Assembly: GCF_030269925.1 (NCBI RefSeq)
Contig: NC_085116.1
Span: 4,092,001 to 4,156,000 of the forward strand
Length of the DNA: 64,000 bases
Reading direction: 5' to 3'
DNA from: Bombyx mori
Lineage: Eukaryota > Arthropoda > Insecta > Lepidoptera > Bombycidae
Shown here: piece after piece, positions 50,454 through 61,458 of the stretch
Layout: every line of letters starts with the position of its first letter
How positions within the stretch are numbered: the stretch's first letter is position 1
Made by a program: the position numbers and the translations under genes
Notes under the pieces: model-generated
The model's input: only the letters and a program-made list of their open reading frames with translations
What the model was told of the DNA's origin: nothing
The model's database searches: none

Positions 50454-50819
50454 AAAGCTTCTAGTATCAGTATCAAAACTAGAATCCCTTGCATTATTGA
50501 TAAGTAATTTCTAACACGAAAACAAAAAAAGTGAGCATAACAGGAATGTTATCACGTTTGTTAGGCAGACAGATCATGATGATAAAGACTTGATCTAAAA
50601 AGTAATTAAAATGAAATCGTTCTTTTTAAAATATATATATATATATATATACATATAGCGACGCTGACGTCATTCGATTAGCTGTTGTTAGCGAAGCCTT
50701 TCACAGTGACAGAAAATGAGACTCACTTTTCCAATGAATTCCATTTATGATATTACAAGAGTACAGTGATACCAACACAGAGCTCTGCCTCATTCGGCTG
50801 CTCGAGACGGGATGTATTT
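50454..50819. other. Intergenic; (TA)n microsatellite
   Basis: No gene; a (TA)n run lies at about 50632-50653. Confidence 0.45.
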
Positions 50820-50825
50820 GTGCGT

Positions 50826-50936
50826 ATTTTTTTTCCTTCCTAAGCTGTTGGTCTTCAGAGACCACTTCAGCGTAACCGAGCGAGTAGGTCAGCTCACGGG
50901 GCTCAAACCTGACGTTGTTACTAGCACGAATATATA
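50826..50936 (-). mobile_element. LINE 3' end scrap (family J/K type)
   Basis: T-run, then CACTTCAGCGTAACC, GAGTAGGTCAGCTCACGGGG and CTCAAACCTGACGTTG: reverse of the family J terminus (GCCCCGTGAGCTCACCTAC). It abuts the next Helitron directly. Confidence 0.6.
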
Positions 50937-51135
50937 TCTATACTAATATTATAAAGAGGAAAGATTAGTTTGTTTGTTTGTTTCGAATAGGCTCCGAAAC
51001 TACTGGACCGATTTGAAAAATTCTTTTTCCATTAGAAGCCGACATTGTCCCTGATGAACATAGGCTACTTTTTTAATTATTTTTTTTTCATGTCTATTAT
51101 AATGTTTCCGAAGCGAAGCGAGGGCGGGTCGCTAG
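50937..51135 (+). mobile_element. Non-autonomous Helitron, 199 bp
   Basis: A^TCTATACTAATATTATAAA, GAATAGGCTCCGAAACTACT, GGACCGATTTGAAAAATTCT, and the 3' end GCGAGGGCGGGTCGCTAG^T. Same subfamily as 63638-63852. Confidence 0.85.
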
Positions 51136-51787
51136 TATATTATATATTCGGTCGTCTGGTTGGTATTAATAATGTCTTTTACAAGTTACACACACAAAAA
51201 TACAAAAAGTAAGCTTTTGTTTAAGACGAACACAAAAGTTAGAAAGAAGGAGAAAGTAAATAAGAAATAGATAGTTCAAGCAACACAAACAGGTACTACA
51301 CGAAAACAAGAAATATTAATAAAAAGGCGTAGCACAGAAAGGTGGTGAGACAGGATAGGGTTCAACATAACCCTAACACTAAACTACAATTCAAATAAGG
51401 AATATAGTTGAAACCTATTGACCCACTGCAATTCTTTTCGGTTCAATTTATTTCATGAACATTTCACATTTCGTATGTTTTAGCACCTCATCTATATTCA
51501 TCGCATGTCGAGAGAAGCTGTGGTGCGCACTAAAACACATTTGCCATGGTGATGTCAGCTCGCGTCTGCTACTGGCTATAACAATCAAAATACCCATTTG
51601 TTCAGTCTCATACAAAGAGTTCTTGAAGAACCTGATTCATAGTTCACACATTCCTTTTCATAGGCATCTATGAAAACAGAAGAACTGTGTTTATTGATTG
51701 TGAACATATAAATGGAATTGACGACATAGAGCTTGATTTGAAAATTTTGCTTATTTTTCAACATTCACATTTTAGTTTAATTTATAA
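51136..51787. other. Intergenic, nothing recognised
   Basis: AT-rich spacer; the ORF at 51455-51673 has no support. Confidence 0.4.
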
Positions 51788-52138
51788 TCTATACTCATAT
51801 TATAAAGCTGAAGTTTGTTTGTTTGTTTAAACGCGCTAATCTCAGGAACTACTGATCCGATTTGAAAAACTCTTTCTGTGTTAGATAGTCCATTTTTTTT
51901 TTTTTTATTGCCTTATTATTTTATATTTATTAAGGAAGGCTTAGTTGTTTAACATCACAGCAAAACCGATACAAGTGGAGCAACAATAAAGAAAGTTTAA
52001 AAATAGGGGTTTAAATAGCTCCTTAACATTCTATAATACAAAAATATTTTCACTTTCTACGTAAATGAAGTGGGGGGTAAAATTTAGCGTTATGCCTAGT
52101 AACTATTTCACGCGGACGGAGTCGCGGACAAAAGCTAG
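51788..52138 (+). mobile_element. Non-autonomous Helitron, AAAGCTAG-ending subfamily
   Basis: A^TCTATACTCATATTATAAA, CTCAGGAACTACTGATCCGA, and the end CGGAGTCGCGGACAAAAGCTAG. 351 bp. A T-run with TTATTGCC (51893-51911) may be an internal insertion scar. Confidence 0.7.
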
Positions 52139-52833
52139 ATATTAAACATTAATTCCATTGGAGATGAATCTACGAATCTCCGAATTCACAACAGTTTCTT
52201 AATTAAATATTATGTTTACAAATTCACGAAGTTGAGTTTAAAACACCAATATTATTTGTTTCGAAGAGAATGGAGCTTGTAAATGTTGTGAAAAGATGTA
52301 TCCATATTGTTTACTTCGTGTATCTTATTATGTTAGTGAAATATTTATGGCGTTGGTGTGTAGTATAATGTAATACGAGGTAACAATTGAAGACGCCTAC
52401 TGTACACGGCCATGTGAAAAAAGATCGTCATTTTTAAAAGGTCATTGATTACAAAATGTATCGATTAATAAAAATAGCAAATAGTTATCCCACATACTAT
52501 ATATGTTTAAATATTACGCTTGTGTTGTAACTACGTTTGTTGTAATTCCTGTACTTAAATGCATAGAGCATACTTATTTTCTTCTCGACGACTCAAAACA
52601 TAGCTGTGTCTGTGGTTAGCCACAGACGCAGCCCATATTAGCTCTAAAGCTGAAGATCGACTCGTCTAGCAGTGTACTGGGCATCAAGATATTGTCATTA
52701 GGCGACATTGTATTGTTTGCAAAAAAAAAAAACGATAAAGGATGAATAAAATATTTCGTTTATTATTAAATCAAGTTTACAACCTGCATTGTGCTATTAA
52801 ATCTATTTGAATGTAACTCCAGCGACCTCTATA
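52139..52833. other. Intergenic, nothing recognised
   Basis: AT-rich spacer. Confidence 0.4.
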
Positions 52834-52976
52834 TAACTAGTCAGGTCATAAGTATTGTCACACAGTAAAAACTTTTCTTTTAGAATGCTGGCCACAAAAA
52901 AGTTTATTGAATTCGAATTTCGAATTGTTCATGAAAATAAAAATGTATACTTTTAGAATTTTACTCATTTTTAAAT

Positions 52977-54382
52977 ATGGAGTGGACGCTTAAAGAAGAC
53001 CGTGTTGCAGTTATTGCGTTACATCGTTGCGGTTACGCGCCAATTCAAATTTTTAACATACTGAAAATTTTGAATATAACCAAAAGATTCGTTTATCGTA
53101 CCATCAAACGATACAATGAAGACTCTAATGTAGATGACAGGTCAAGAAGTGGTCGCCCTCGGTCTGTTAGGACTCCAGCAGTGATAAAAGCTGTGAAGGC
53201 GCGAATTCAAAGAAATCCCAAACGTAAGCAGAAGCTGTTGGCCCTTCAGATGGGGTTAAGCAGAACCACGATGAAAAGGGTGTTAAATGAAGACTTAGGG
53301 CTTCGGGCATATCGAAGAAAAACAGGACATCGTTTGAATGCTCGTCTAATGGACTTGAGACTGAAGAGATGCCGCGCTTTGTTGAAGCGGTACGCGGAAA
53401 AAATATATCGGGAAATTTTTTTTTCGGATGAAAAAATTTTTACCGTAGAAGAGAGCTACAACAAACAAAATGATAAGGTGTAATGAAGAAGCGAGCAACC
53501 GTATTCCGCGTGTCCAACGAGGTCATTTTCCATCCTCGCTCATGGTATAGTTGGGAGTTTCTTATTAGGGCTTAACAGAGGTACATTTTTGTGAGAAAGG
53601 TTTAAAAACGAATGCAGTTGTGTATCAAAATACAGTCCTGACGAACCTTGTGGAACCTGTTTCTCATACCATGTTCAATAACAGGCACTGGGTATTCCAA
53701 CAAGATTCGGCGCCAGCTCATAGAGCGAAGAGCACACAAGACTGGCTGGCGGCGCGTGAAATCGACTTCATCCGGCACGAAGACTGGCCCTCCTCCAGCC
53801 CAGATTTGAATCCGTTAGATTACAAGATATGGCAACACTTGGAGGAAAAGGCGTGCTCAAAGCCTTGTGGCGAATCACTTACTCGCCACTACTTGGACAA
53901 CCGCCTTACAATTCAACAAAATCGCTGTCGCCTATGAATTCAGGCAATCATCTATTTTTGTTGTTTAACACTTCGGAATCTGAAGAAACTGCGGGCAGTA
54001 CACATCGATATTTGCTGTGCTACCCATCGTTCGTGTCAGTGCTTTACTATTCCTATATGTTATTTCTTTTTCATACCACTTGTGTCATAGTTTGTTAGTG
54101 TATATTTGTATCTACAATAAACTATTCAAAGCAGTACATATTTATACTCACTGTGTAAACCATCCTTCGTGTCAGCGCCTACCTAATACAGTTAGAAGCA
54201 GAACTAATACAACTACTTCTACAGTGGTACATCTACAGCCTCATCCCAATTTGGAGTCACTCAAGACATCCTTGATTAAGGCAGCCGCCGATATTGACAT
54301 GGACCTCGTTCGTGCTGCGATAGACGACTGGCCGCGCAGATTGAAGGCCTGTATTCAAAATCACGGAGGTCATTTTGAATAA
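52977..54382 (+). pseudogene. maT-type transposase, multiply broken
   Basis: The first 168 codons are intact, including the stretch where copy 1 lost a base. Then a deletion of about 12 bp after NKQNDKV gives TAA (about 53480), Trp-to-stop changes occur at ATGGTATAG and TATTAGGGC, and an LTR splits the gene after EEKACSK. QQDSAPAH and SSPDLNPLD remain, so two catalytic Asp are still visible; the C-terminal end resumes after the LTR and stops at NHGGHFE. Confidence 0.93.
53866..54237 (+). mobile_element. Solo LTR, 372 bp, with 4-bp target duplication
   Basis: Begins TGTGG and ends CTACA, an imperfect inverted terminal repeat with TG...CA. It is flanked by GCCT on both sides (53862-53865 and 54238-54241). 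Contains AATAAA at 54116-54121 and two direct copies of CCATCsTTCGTGTCAGyGC (54024 and 54160). The uninterrupted target is seen in maT copy 1. No internal retrotransposon region, so a solo LTR. Orientation inferred from AATAAA. Confidence 0.85.
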
Positions 54383-54508
54383 ACTTTAGTGTCATAAGAA
54401 TCTATGTTTTGTTAAGTTCATTTTGGTATATGAATGGTTACATAATGAAAAACTTGTTTCAAATATTTTACATTAAACATATGACAGAATTTATGACCTG
54501 ACTAGGTA

Positions 54509-54853
54509 TTATCACTACTCCTGCTTTATCCGTTCGTATTGGGCCCTAACATTACCTTATTTTGTTGAGTCGTCCCATTTATACCAATCCAAGGCCTAAT
54601 GTTCCGGACGAGGATTGACGGCCAACCGAAGGCGATCGTTAATTTTGAAGCAAAACAAAACAAAGCTAGTTCATACATAGTGTGCAGACTACTTTCATTG
54701 GGTGGATCGTGAAACAACACAAATAGGTATGTTTTTGGTAGTGGCTTGACTGACCATGAGCGATGGTAAACACACCATCACATAGGTGTATTCTAGTCGA
54801 CCTACAATAAAAAAATAAAGAAAAAGATGTGTGGTGTCGTGGGACACCGGATA
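54509..54853. other. Intergenic, nothing recognised
   Basis: No supported gene. Confidence 0.4.
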
Positions 54854-55163
54854 GGAACGAAGTTCCTTATTATAAAAAATATTAATTTTAAGTTCTATTC
54901 GAGGTATAAAGAAAATAATTCTGGTATTTAACTTTTATTATGATTTTTTTATTGATAAAAAAAAACTACTTTACAAAGTTATCAACTTTATTTTATTCAC
55001 AATGATTTAAAAATATATATATAATAAAAAATATGTTATTTTTTGTACGCTATTAAAAAGTTAAGTCGTACACTGTGTGCATTACTAATAAAAATCTTAC
55101 GTTACGGATGCTTTTTCCCGGTTAGAGTACCCCTCCGCATCGTCCCATAAGGAACTTCGTTCC
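54854..55163. mobile_element. MITE-like element with GGAACGAAGTTCC ends
   Basis: GGAACGAAGTTCCTTA at 54854-54869 and TAAGGAACTTCGTTCC at 55148-55163 are exact inverted repeats of 16 bp around about 278 bp of AT-rich sequence. Each end is itself palindromic (GGAAC/GTTCC). Confidence 0.6.
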
Positions 55164-55953
55164 AAAAGCAGTACCACTGTCACAATCCGTTTATTTCTGC
55201 TGCGAAGTAATCATGAGTCCAGTTAAGTGGGGCAGAGACTCGGAACCTACAATACAATTAGGACATCGATCTTATAGCTCACAAAAAGCTCGGTAAAAAA
55301 TACTAGTCTAGTCTCTCCATTTGCCAACAGTAAAAAAATATCTAGAGTAAAATAAGAAGAAAAACTAAAACAATAAATGTAATATCACGTAAGACTAGTC
55401 TTGTTTGCAACTTATTTCACAGATTTTTCCTTCCGCTCCAATTTGTTAGGTTATTAATCAAAATGTGGGTTGGCGTTCGGTTCGACCCAGTAATACGAAC
55501 AAAAAAGATGGATGACTCGTTTATTGTAACGAATTATCGATGGGATCAAGTACCTACATATCTGTGTTGACTGATCTGTGAAATTTGGAATATTTGAATG
55601 TTTGACAGAAACCCATAAAAGTAGGTGTAATATGAATATGTACAGTTGATAACTAATGTTATGTAAATGATTTTAACAGCTATACAATGCGTGCATCCTT
55701 CAACTAAACATAAAAAATTAACACGCCAGTATTTAACGTAATAATAATAATAATTTTGTGAAATAGGTAGGCACCACCATCCTGCCTATCCTCTGTGTGA
55801 CTGTTTCCAGACATTGAAAACTGCTTGTATCATGACAACATTGATTTACTTTCATTGAATAAATCATCTTTTTTTATTACAATAAGCATGGATAATTCGT
55901 TTATGGTTCTAATATTTTTCAATTTTTTTTTGTTAGCTTGGTACTACTTTGAG
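55164..55953. other. Intergenic; one Bm1 scrap
   Basis: No gene. GGCACCACCATCCTGCCTAT near 55769 is a Bm1-like scrap. Confidence 0.4.
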
Positions 55954-56390
55954 GTCGTCGTTGCCTAAGGGATAAGACGTCTGGTGTATTCGTGTTGAGC
56001 GATGCACCGGTGTTCGAATCTCAGACGGGTACCAATTTTTCTAATGAAATACGTACTCAAAAAATGTTCACGATTGACTTCCGCGGTGAAGGAATAACAT
56101 CGTGTAATAAAAATCAAACCCGCAAAATTATAATTTGCGTAATTACTGGTGGTAGGATCTCTTGTGAGTCAGCGCGGATGGGTACCACCACTCTGCTTAA
56201 TTCTACCGTGAAGCAGTAATGCGTTTCGGTTTGAAGGGTGGGGCAGCCGTTGTAACTTGAGACCTTAGAATTTATATCTCAAGATGGGTGGCGTACTTAC
56301 GTTGTGGATTTCTATGGGCTCCAGTAACCGCTTAACACCAGGTGGGCTGTGAGCTCATCCATTCATCTAAGAAATAAAAAAATAAAAAAA
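55954..56390 (+). mobile_element. Bm1 SINE, full length
   Basis: GTCGTCGTTGCCTAAGGGAT, GCACCGGTGTTCGAATCTCA (B box GTTCGAATC), TAATGAAATACGTACTCAAA, and the end CATCTAAGAAATAAAAAAAT. The overlapping frame 55992-56219 is a SINE artefact. Confidence 0.95.
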
Positions 56391-56461
56391 CTACTGTTTT
56401 CCATTTTGGCTCATAGTAAGTAAGTTGATTCTGTTATTTAATGGTAATTAATGTTCATAAA

Positions 56462-57195
56462 ACATGTTGCCGGCTTGGCAAGTCCCAAAAGACCCGAATT
56501 TTCTCCAAAAACAAAATCGCATAAGGGATATTGAGGACATGCTAGAACGAATAAATTCTAACCCAACATTCATGAAACGCATTGGGTCGGGACGTGGGTT
56601 CACGAGTTTGACATGCAAACTACTCAACAAGCTTCGGAGTGGCACCTTCCAATTGACCGGAAAAGGATAAAACCACGACAAAGTCGATGAAAAGTCAACA
56701 TCATGTCGACTATTTCCTTTAACTATAGCGGCGTTGTGCACTCGAAATTCTTACCGACAAGTCAAAGGGTAAATAAAGGATGTTATTTGAGCGTTATGCG
56801 CGGGGTTTAATAAAGCTAAATCGACGAAAAATTCCATATTTGAAGAAAGAAAATTCTTGCATTTTGCTCCCTTTGCACAAGGCCACCAATGTGAACGAAT
56901 TTTTAACTAATAGCTCAACAAATACCATCGAGCGGTTGCTCATGTTTATATTTGTTCATTATTCACTAGATATGGCCCCAGCCGACTTTTACTTTTTCCT
57001 AAACTAAAATTACCACTTTGTGGTACCCTTTTTAATTCAGTCCAAGATATAAAGGAGAATTCGTGGCAAGAATTAAACTCAGTTCCGGAAAAACCGTTAA
57101 AAAAATATTTTGATGATTGGATTATTCGTGAATGTATCGTTTCTAAAGAAGCATACTTTGAAGGTAATAAAATAAATTTGGATGAAAAAGATTAA
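56462..57195 (+). pseudogene. mariner transposase relic, C-terminal two thirds
   Basis: Pieces in shifting frames: NRIRDIEDMLERINSNPTFM, a remnant of GDxxWVHEFDMQTTQQASEW, KVNIMSTISFNYSGVVHS, then MAPADFYFFLKLKLPLCGT, FDDWIIRECIVSKEAYFEGN and KINLDEKD with stop. This order matches mariner transposases (GDETWVH..., YSPDLAPADFxxFPKLK..., FDDW...HKCI.SxGxYFEGDxI). Here SPDLAP has become SLDMAP; the HDN block is unrecognisable. Confidence 0.8.
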
Positions 57196-57885
57196 CATTA
57201 GTAGCATTAACATTCTTGCAGAAATATACAATATGTACATTGTGTATTAAATAATAATACAATATCAAAAGTGTTTAGTGGAAGCTTTCCTAAATAATCA
57301 TTAAGGGCAAAGTCTAAGAGAATGTTTTTCCATATTCTTTTAGTTATACCTTTTTCAATTTATCCTTCGACTCAATGTTTGAAGTAAATTAGTTTATGTC
57401 GTACAGATACATCCTTTGGTTTTGAATGTGTTACCATTTTCTTGTTACGTCATTGGATGTCGATGGCAGATAGTATTATTGTTAACGGAAAAGCCATTTG
57501 TTATTGTATTATTGCATATAGACTAATCTCATATCATTCACGGTTCATTTCGCTTCGACGAGCAGAAGAAAGAGAGCCTATTATCTGTGGAGTTGCTCAT
57601 TCTGATTTTCATTTCATTATAAGAAAATTGCGTCATACGGCATTTTTTTCAAAATGTTACTTTTAAATTAATTAATATACTATAAATTTACTAATCGTAA
57701 TGAGTCCGAAAAGGAACAATTTCGAACGCTTTTTTTTTTATTGCCTAGACAATATACAAGTCAGTATACACGCAAATTTATAAATTTTACAGATTTAATT
57801 TTTTAGGAACGTCATTACTCCTTGATCGTAGAATTCGTTTATGATCATATATTAAAACCTTGCTTAGAAAAAATATTTACATGCT
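57196..57885. other. Intergenic, nothing recognised
   Basis: AT-rich spacer; the ORF at 57442-57666 has no support. Confidence 0.4.
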
Positions 57886-57965
57886 CGCGGGATTTGAACA
57901 CCGCGTAGGCACATCACTTGATACGAACACACCGGCCGTCTAATCCTTTATGGTCGTCAGTGAGT
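57886..57965 (-). mobile_element. Bm1 tRNA-like head only
   Basis: CTCGCGGGATTTGAACACCG and ATACGAACACACCGGCCGTC then CTAATCCTTTATGGTCG: reverse of the Bm1 head with A and B boxes, without the body. Confidence 0.6.
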
Positions 57966-58660
57966 ACTTTCCATCAGATAGACTATGACTATAAAGAAAA
58001 CAAGAAAATATAAAAGGATTCACCACCAGTTCCTGTAATTGTATTCCTGTTATTGAAAGCCTTCTCGCTTCCTCGGTATCAGGAGCATGATGCATCATGA
58101 CGCATATGAGGTACATCAAAATAAGCAATAACATCTTGATGCACGCGGAATGTTAAAGCATTTTGAGTTGTCGTTAAAGTTAACATAATAAAAGTTGATT
58201 TATTTATTAAAAGAATTAAATATTTATTTCAAATTAATGTGGCCTAGTTTTTGATGACACTAGCTTATTGACTGAAATGACGATGACATTAATAATTATT
58301 AAAATCATATCGTTAATGTTAAAATCACTAGCGTACGAATCACACTGTAAAGTATGTATTGTTACATGAATGAGTAATAAAATACACTATAGACGTAAAA
58401 TATATTAATATTGTATCAAGAGCAGCGTCCCAATTCCTCGGGTGTCACGTCACGGCACGACACCAATAAATGAGGCGCCGCGTAACTCTAATCCCACAGT
58501 ACTCAGCTTACTCGACTTGAATAAATCTTATGACAAGAAATAATATTTGGTATAGTATTTACTACACCACATTGTCAGTAGGTATCTAACACATACGCGA
58601 TTATTTAGTTAGAGAAAATATGTGAATATCCACCACCACCAAGTCTTAATTAGATTGCGT
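57966..58660. other. Intergenic, nothing recognised
   Basis: AT-rich spacer. Confidence 0.4.
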
Positions 58661-58880
58661 TATTTTTTTTATTGCTTAGATTGGTGGACGAGCTCACGGC
58701 CCACCTGATGTTAAGTGGTTACCGGAGCCCAAAGACATCTACAACGTAAATGCCGCCACCCACCTTGAGATATGAGTTCTAAGGTCTCAGTATAGTTACA
58801 ACGGCTGACCCACCCTTCAAACCTAAACGTATGACTGCTTCAAGGCAGAAATAGGCAGGGTAGTGGCAGAAATAGGTAGG
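58661..58880 (-). mobile_element. Bm1 SINE, 5'-truncated (mosaic part 1)
   Basis: TATTTTTTTTATTGCTTAGA, GCCCACCTGATGTTAAGTGG, CACCTTGAGATATGAGTTCT, ending GGCAGAAATAGGTAGG directly against the head of the next, oppositely oriented copy. Confidence 0.88.
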
Positions 58881-59110
58881 AAGTCGTCGTGGCCTAAGGG
58901 ATAAGACGTCTGATGTATTCGTGTTGAGCGATGCACCGGTGTTCGAATCCCACGCGCGTACCTATTTTTCTAATGAAATACGTACTCAACAAATGTTCAT
59001 GATTGACTTACACAGTGAAGGAATAACATCGTGTAATGAAAATCAAACCCGCAAAATTATAATTTGGATAAATACAGGTGGTAGACCTCTTGTGAGTCCG
59101 CGTGGGTAGG
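58881..59110 (+). mobile_element. Bm1 SINE, 5' half (mosaic part 2)
   Basis: AAGTCGTCGTGGCCTAAGGG, GCACCGGTGTTCGAATCCC, ATGAAATACGTACTCAACAA and GACCTCTTGTGAGTCCGCGT, then abruptly poly-T. The 3' half is missing. Confidence 0.88.
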
Positions 59111-59310
59111 TTTTTTTTTCTTCGACGAGGATTCGAACACCGATGCATCGCAAGATGCAAATGCACCGGACGTGTTATCCTTTTAAGCCTTTAGGCTTAT
59201 CCGCTCTTTGAATGGGAAATAACGATTGCTTCGCAACAGAAACATGGAGGGTTGTGGTACCCACACCCGTGTACGCCTATAATACGCCCTACCATTAATT
59301 GCCGGTTAGC
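59111..59310 (-). mobile_element. Bm1 SINE pieces (mosaic part 3)
   Basis: After TTTTTTTTTC: GAGGATTCGAACACCGATGC, AAATGCACCGGACGTGTTAT (the head in reverse), then at 59220-59300 GTTGTGGTACCCACACCCGT and ACGCCCTACCATTAATT (part of the body in reverse). Confidence 0.65.
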
Positions 59311-59642
59311 GATCACAAGTATGCTAGTAATAAATATGCTGAAAGAGTTCTGCTGCCCATTTTCCGACGAATCCCTTAATCGGCTCTTTGACACCTACGG
59401 GAAGAGAAGAGGCGGTGTTATTCTAGGCCGACAAACACCACGGGTCGTACAAAATTCTTTTGTACAATAGAAATATTTTTTCTATAAATATTTATCTTTT
59501 TCTATCGAACAAACCGAATATGAGAAGCTTAGCAAAACTTTAATCGCGCTTACAGCAACGAGTAGTAGTAGTAGTAATAGGTATGATTTTCATTTTTGAC
59601 TAGCCGCTGCCGTCCGCATTTGACCACGTTATGATCTAGTAA
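59311..59642. other. Intergenic, nothing recognised
   Basis: AT-rich with a short (AGT)n run near 59561. Confidence 0.4.
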
Positions 59643-59644
59643 TA

Positions 59645-60613
59645 GGGGTTAAAGTATGAAATTGCCGTTTTATTGTAATAGGTAACTTCGAATTGACATA
59701 AAATCTTCATGGTTGATATTTTTGAGTGAAACTTTTTTCAAATGCTACTTATGAGGTTCTTCTTTTAAAAAATGTACAACATTCGATTTTCAGTTGTTTT
59801 TTTTTATTCAGCTTCGACAAGAAAGATGAATACTTTGAAAATCGAGTGATTTTTGAATAGGCGTTCCGACGCGTAACTAACGCTGCAGAAACAGCTCGCA
59901 ATATCAATGTTGTGTTTGGAGAGGTGACTGCTAATGAACGCACCGTGTGATTTTGGTTTAAACGCTTTTGTGATGGAAATTTTGATTTGAAGAACGAACC
60001 ACGTGGAATACGGGCGGTCTTGTGATTAACAATGAATTGAAAGAGATGGTGGAAGCCGATCCGAGCCAAATTACCCAGGAGTTAGCAGCATTGTTTAACG
60101 TTACCTTACCAACAGTATTGACTCATTTGCGTTAAGTCAATAAAATAAAAAAATTATGAAAAATGGGTGCCTCATGATTTGACTAATCTGCGGAAAGAAA
60201 CACTTGTTGAAATTTGTTGCCTTGTTGAATCGATACAGAAATGAAGGAATATTGGATCGAATTGTGACATGTGATGAAAAGTGGATTCTTTACGATAACG
60301 GTAACCAAAAATTGCAATGGCCTAACCCCAGGTCAAACGTCGCAACCGTGTCCTAAAGCAAAGCTTAGCAATAAATAACTCTACAGGCACTTCAATTAGA
60401 AACCATTCGTCACCCTCCGTATTCGCCAGACCTTGCTTCAACGGACTACATTTTTTTACGTAATTTGGACAATTTTCTATTTCATAAAAAATTTTCTTCC
60501 CAGGAGGCTATAGATAGTAATGGTAGATATTTTGATTATGTAAATATGTAACATGAAGAAAAAAACGAATTTCAATTTTTCAGAACAAATCGGCAATTTC
60601 ATACTTTAACCCC
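59645..60613 (+). mobile_element. mariner relic with intact terminal repeats, 969 bp
   Basis: GGGGTTAAAGTATGAAATTG at the left end; the right end is its exact inverse (CAATTTCATACTTTAACCCC). Flanked by TA on both sides. The interior holds a decayed transposase on the plus strand. A piece of the same family lies at 37813-37888. Confidence 0.85.
59818..60520 (+). pseudogene. mariner transposase relic inside 59645-60613
   Basis: Fragments in order: AAETARNINVVFGEVTANER, FWFKRFCDGNFDLKNEPRG, NELKEMVEADPSQITQELAA, then MKSGFFT / CDEKWILYDN-like and LQWLNPGQTSQP-like blocks, and HPPYSPDLASTDYIF with the third Asp still present. Several stops and frame changes; a deletion removes the second-Asp HDN block. 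Confidence 0.75.
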
Positions 60614-60660
60614 TAATATTAACTAATGCAGAACACTGAAAGAAAACATTATTTTTATAT

Positions 60661-60704
60661 CACAGAACCACGAGACGAAATGCTTCTCGTCTCGTGGTTC
60701 CGTG
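60661..60704. repeat. 18-bp inverted repeat, strong hairpin
   Basis: CACAGAACCACGAGACGA (60661-60678) and TCGTCTCGTGGTTCCGTG (60687-60704) pair in 17 of 18 positions around an 8-base loop. Not part of any element I recognise. Confidence 0.85.
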
Positions 60705-60879
60705 GTATAATAGTATAAAGTTATATGGTAAAATGGTATACAGTTAAGTTCTAAACTGTTGTTAATTTTATACCTTAATGCACTATGTAGGTTCTGTTAT
60801 AATTCTCTATGACCCTAGTCCTTTGCTTTGAAGAAAAATTATTAGCTTATTACGGCTTCTTTGCAATTTAAAGCGCTTT

Positions 60880-60968
60880 TTTTTTCCTACCTATTCGCTG
60901 GGACCATTTAAGCTACGTCAGGACGAGTAGTTGAGCTCATGGGCTCGACCTGAGAAAATTTGCTGACA
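60880..60968 (-). mobile_element. LINE 3' end scrap (family J type)
   Basis: T-run, CCTACCTATTCGCTGGGACC, GAGTAGTTGAGCTCATGGGC, TCGACCTGAG; resembles the reverse 3' terminus seen at 33823-33915. Confidence 0.6.
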
Positions 60969-61238
60969 ATAGCAAAAGTGCCTAAAGGCCTATTTGAATA
61001 GAGATCAAAAACTTGATAATAGTTTCATTAAAGTATTAAGATTAGAAATGTTTCAATTTTATCTTTTGATTTCAAAGTCCTTTATTAATTTACAAATTGA
61101 ATGAGTTTGAATATAGCTACAAATTTACTTTATTCGTACTACCGATTCAAACTCAGATTTACAGCTTGCTCCCAGTCGATGAAATTAATAAGCGTGAAAT
61201 ACAAACGCGAAAGGTATGAATTCCTCTGAGAAGTGTCA

Positions 61239-61410
61239 TCTATACTTAATATTATAAAGAGGAAAGATTTGTTTGTTTGCTTGTATTCAATAGGCTCCGA
61301 AACTACTGAACCGATTTGAAAAATTCTTTCACTGTTTGGAAGCTACACTATTCCCGAGTGACATAGGCTATAATCTTTTTGAAAAAAGTTAGGGATCCTT
61401 ACTAAAACTC

Positions 61411-61458
<48 letters not shown>

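Larger units (their letters stand above)
52836..54506 (+). mobile_element. maT (DD37D) transposon, copy 2, with solo LTR inside
   Basis: Bounded by TA (52834-52835 and 54507-54508). Ends ACTAGTCAGGTCATAAGTAT and ATTTATGACCTGACTAGG. Same family as copy 1, opposite orientation, 365 bp longer because of the insertion at 53866-54237. Confidence 0.92.
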
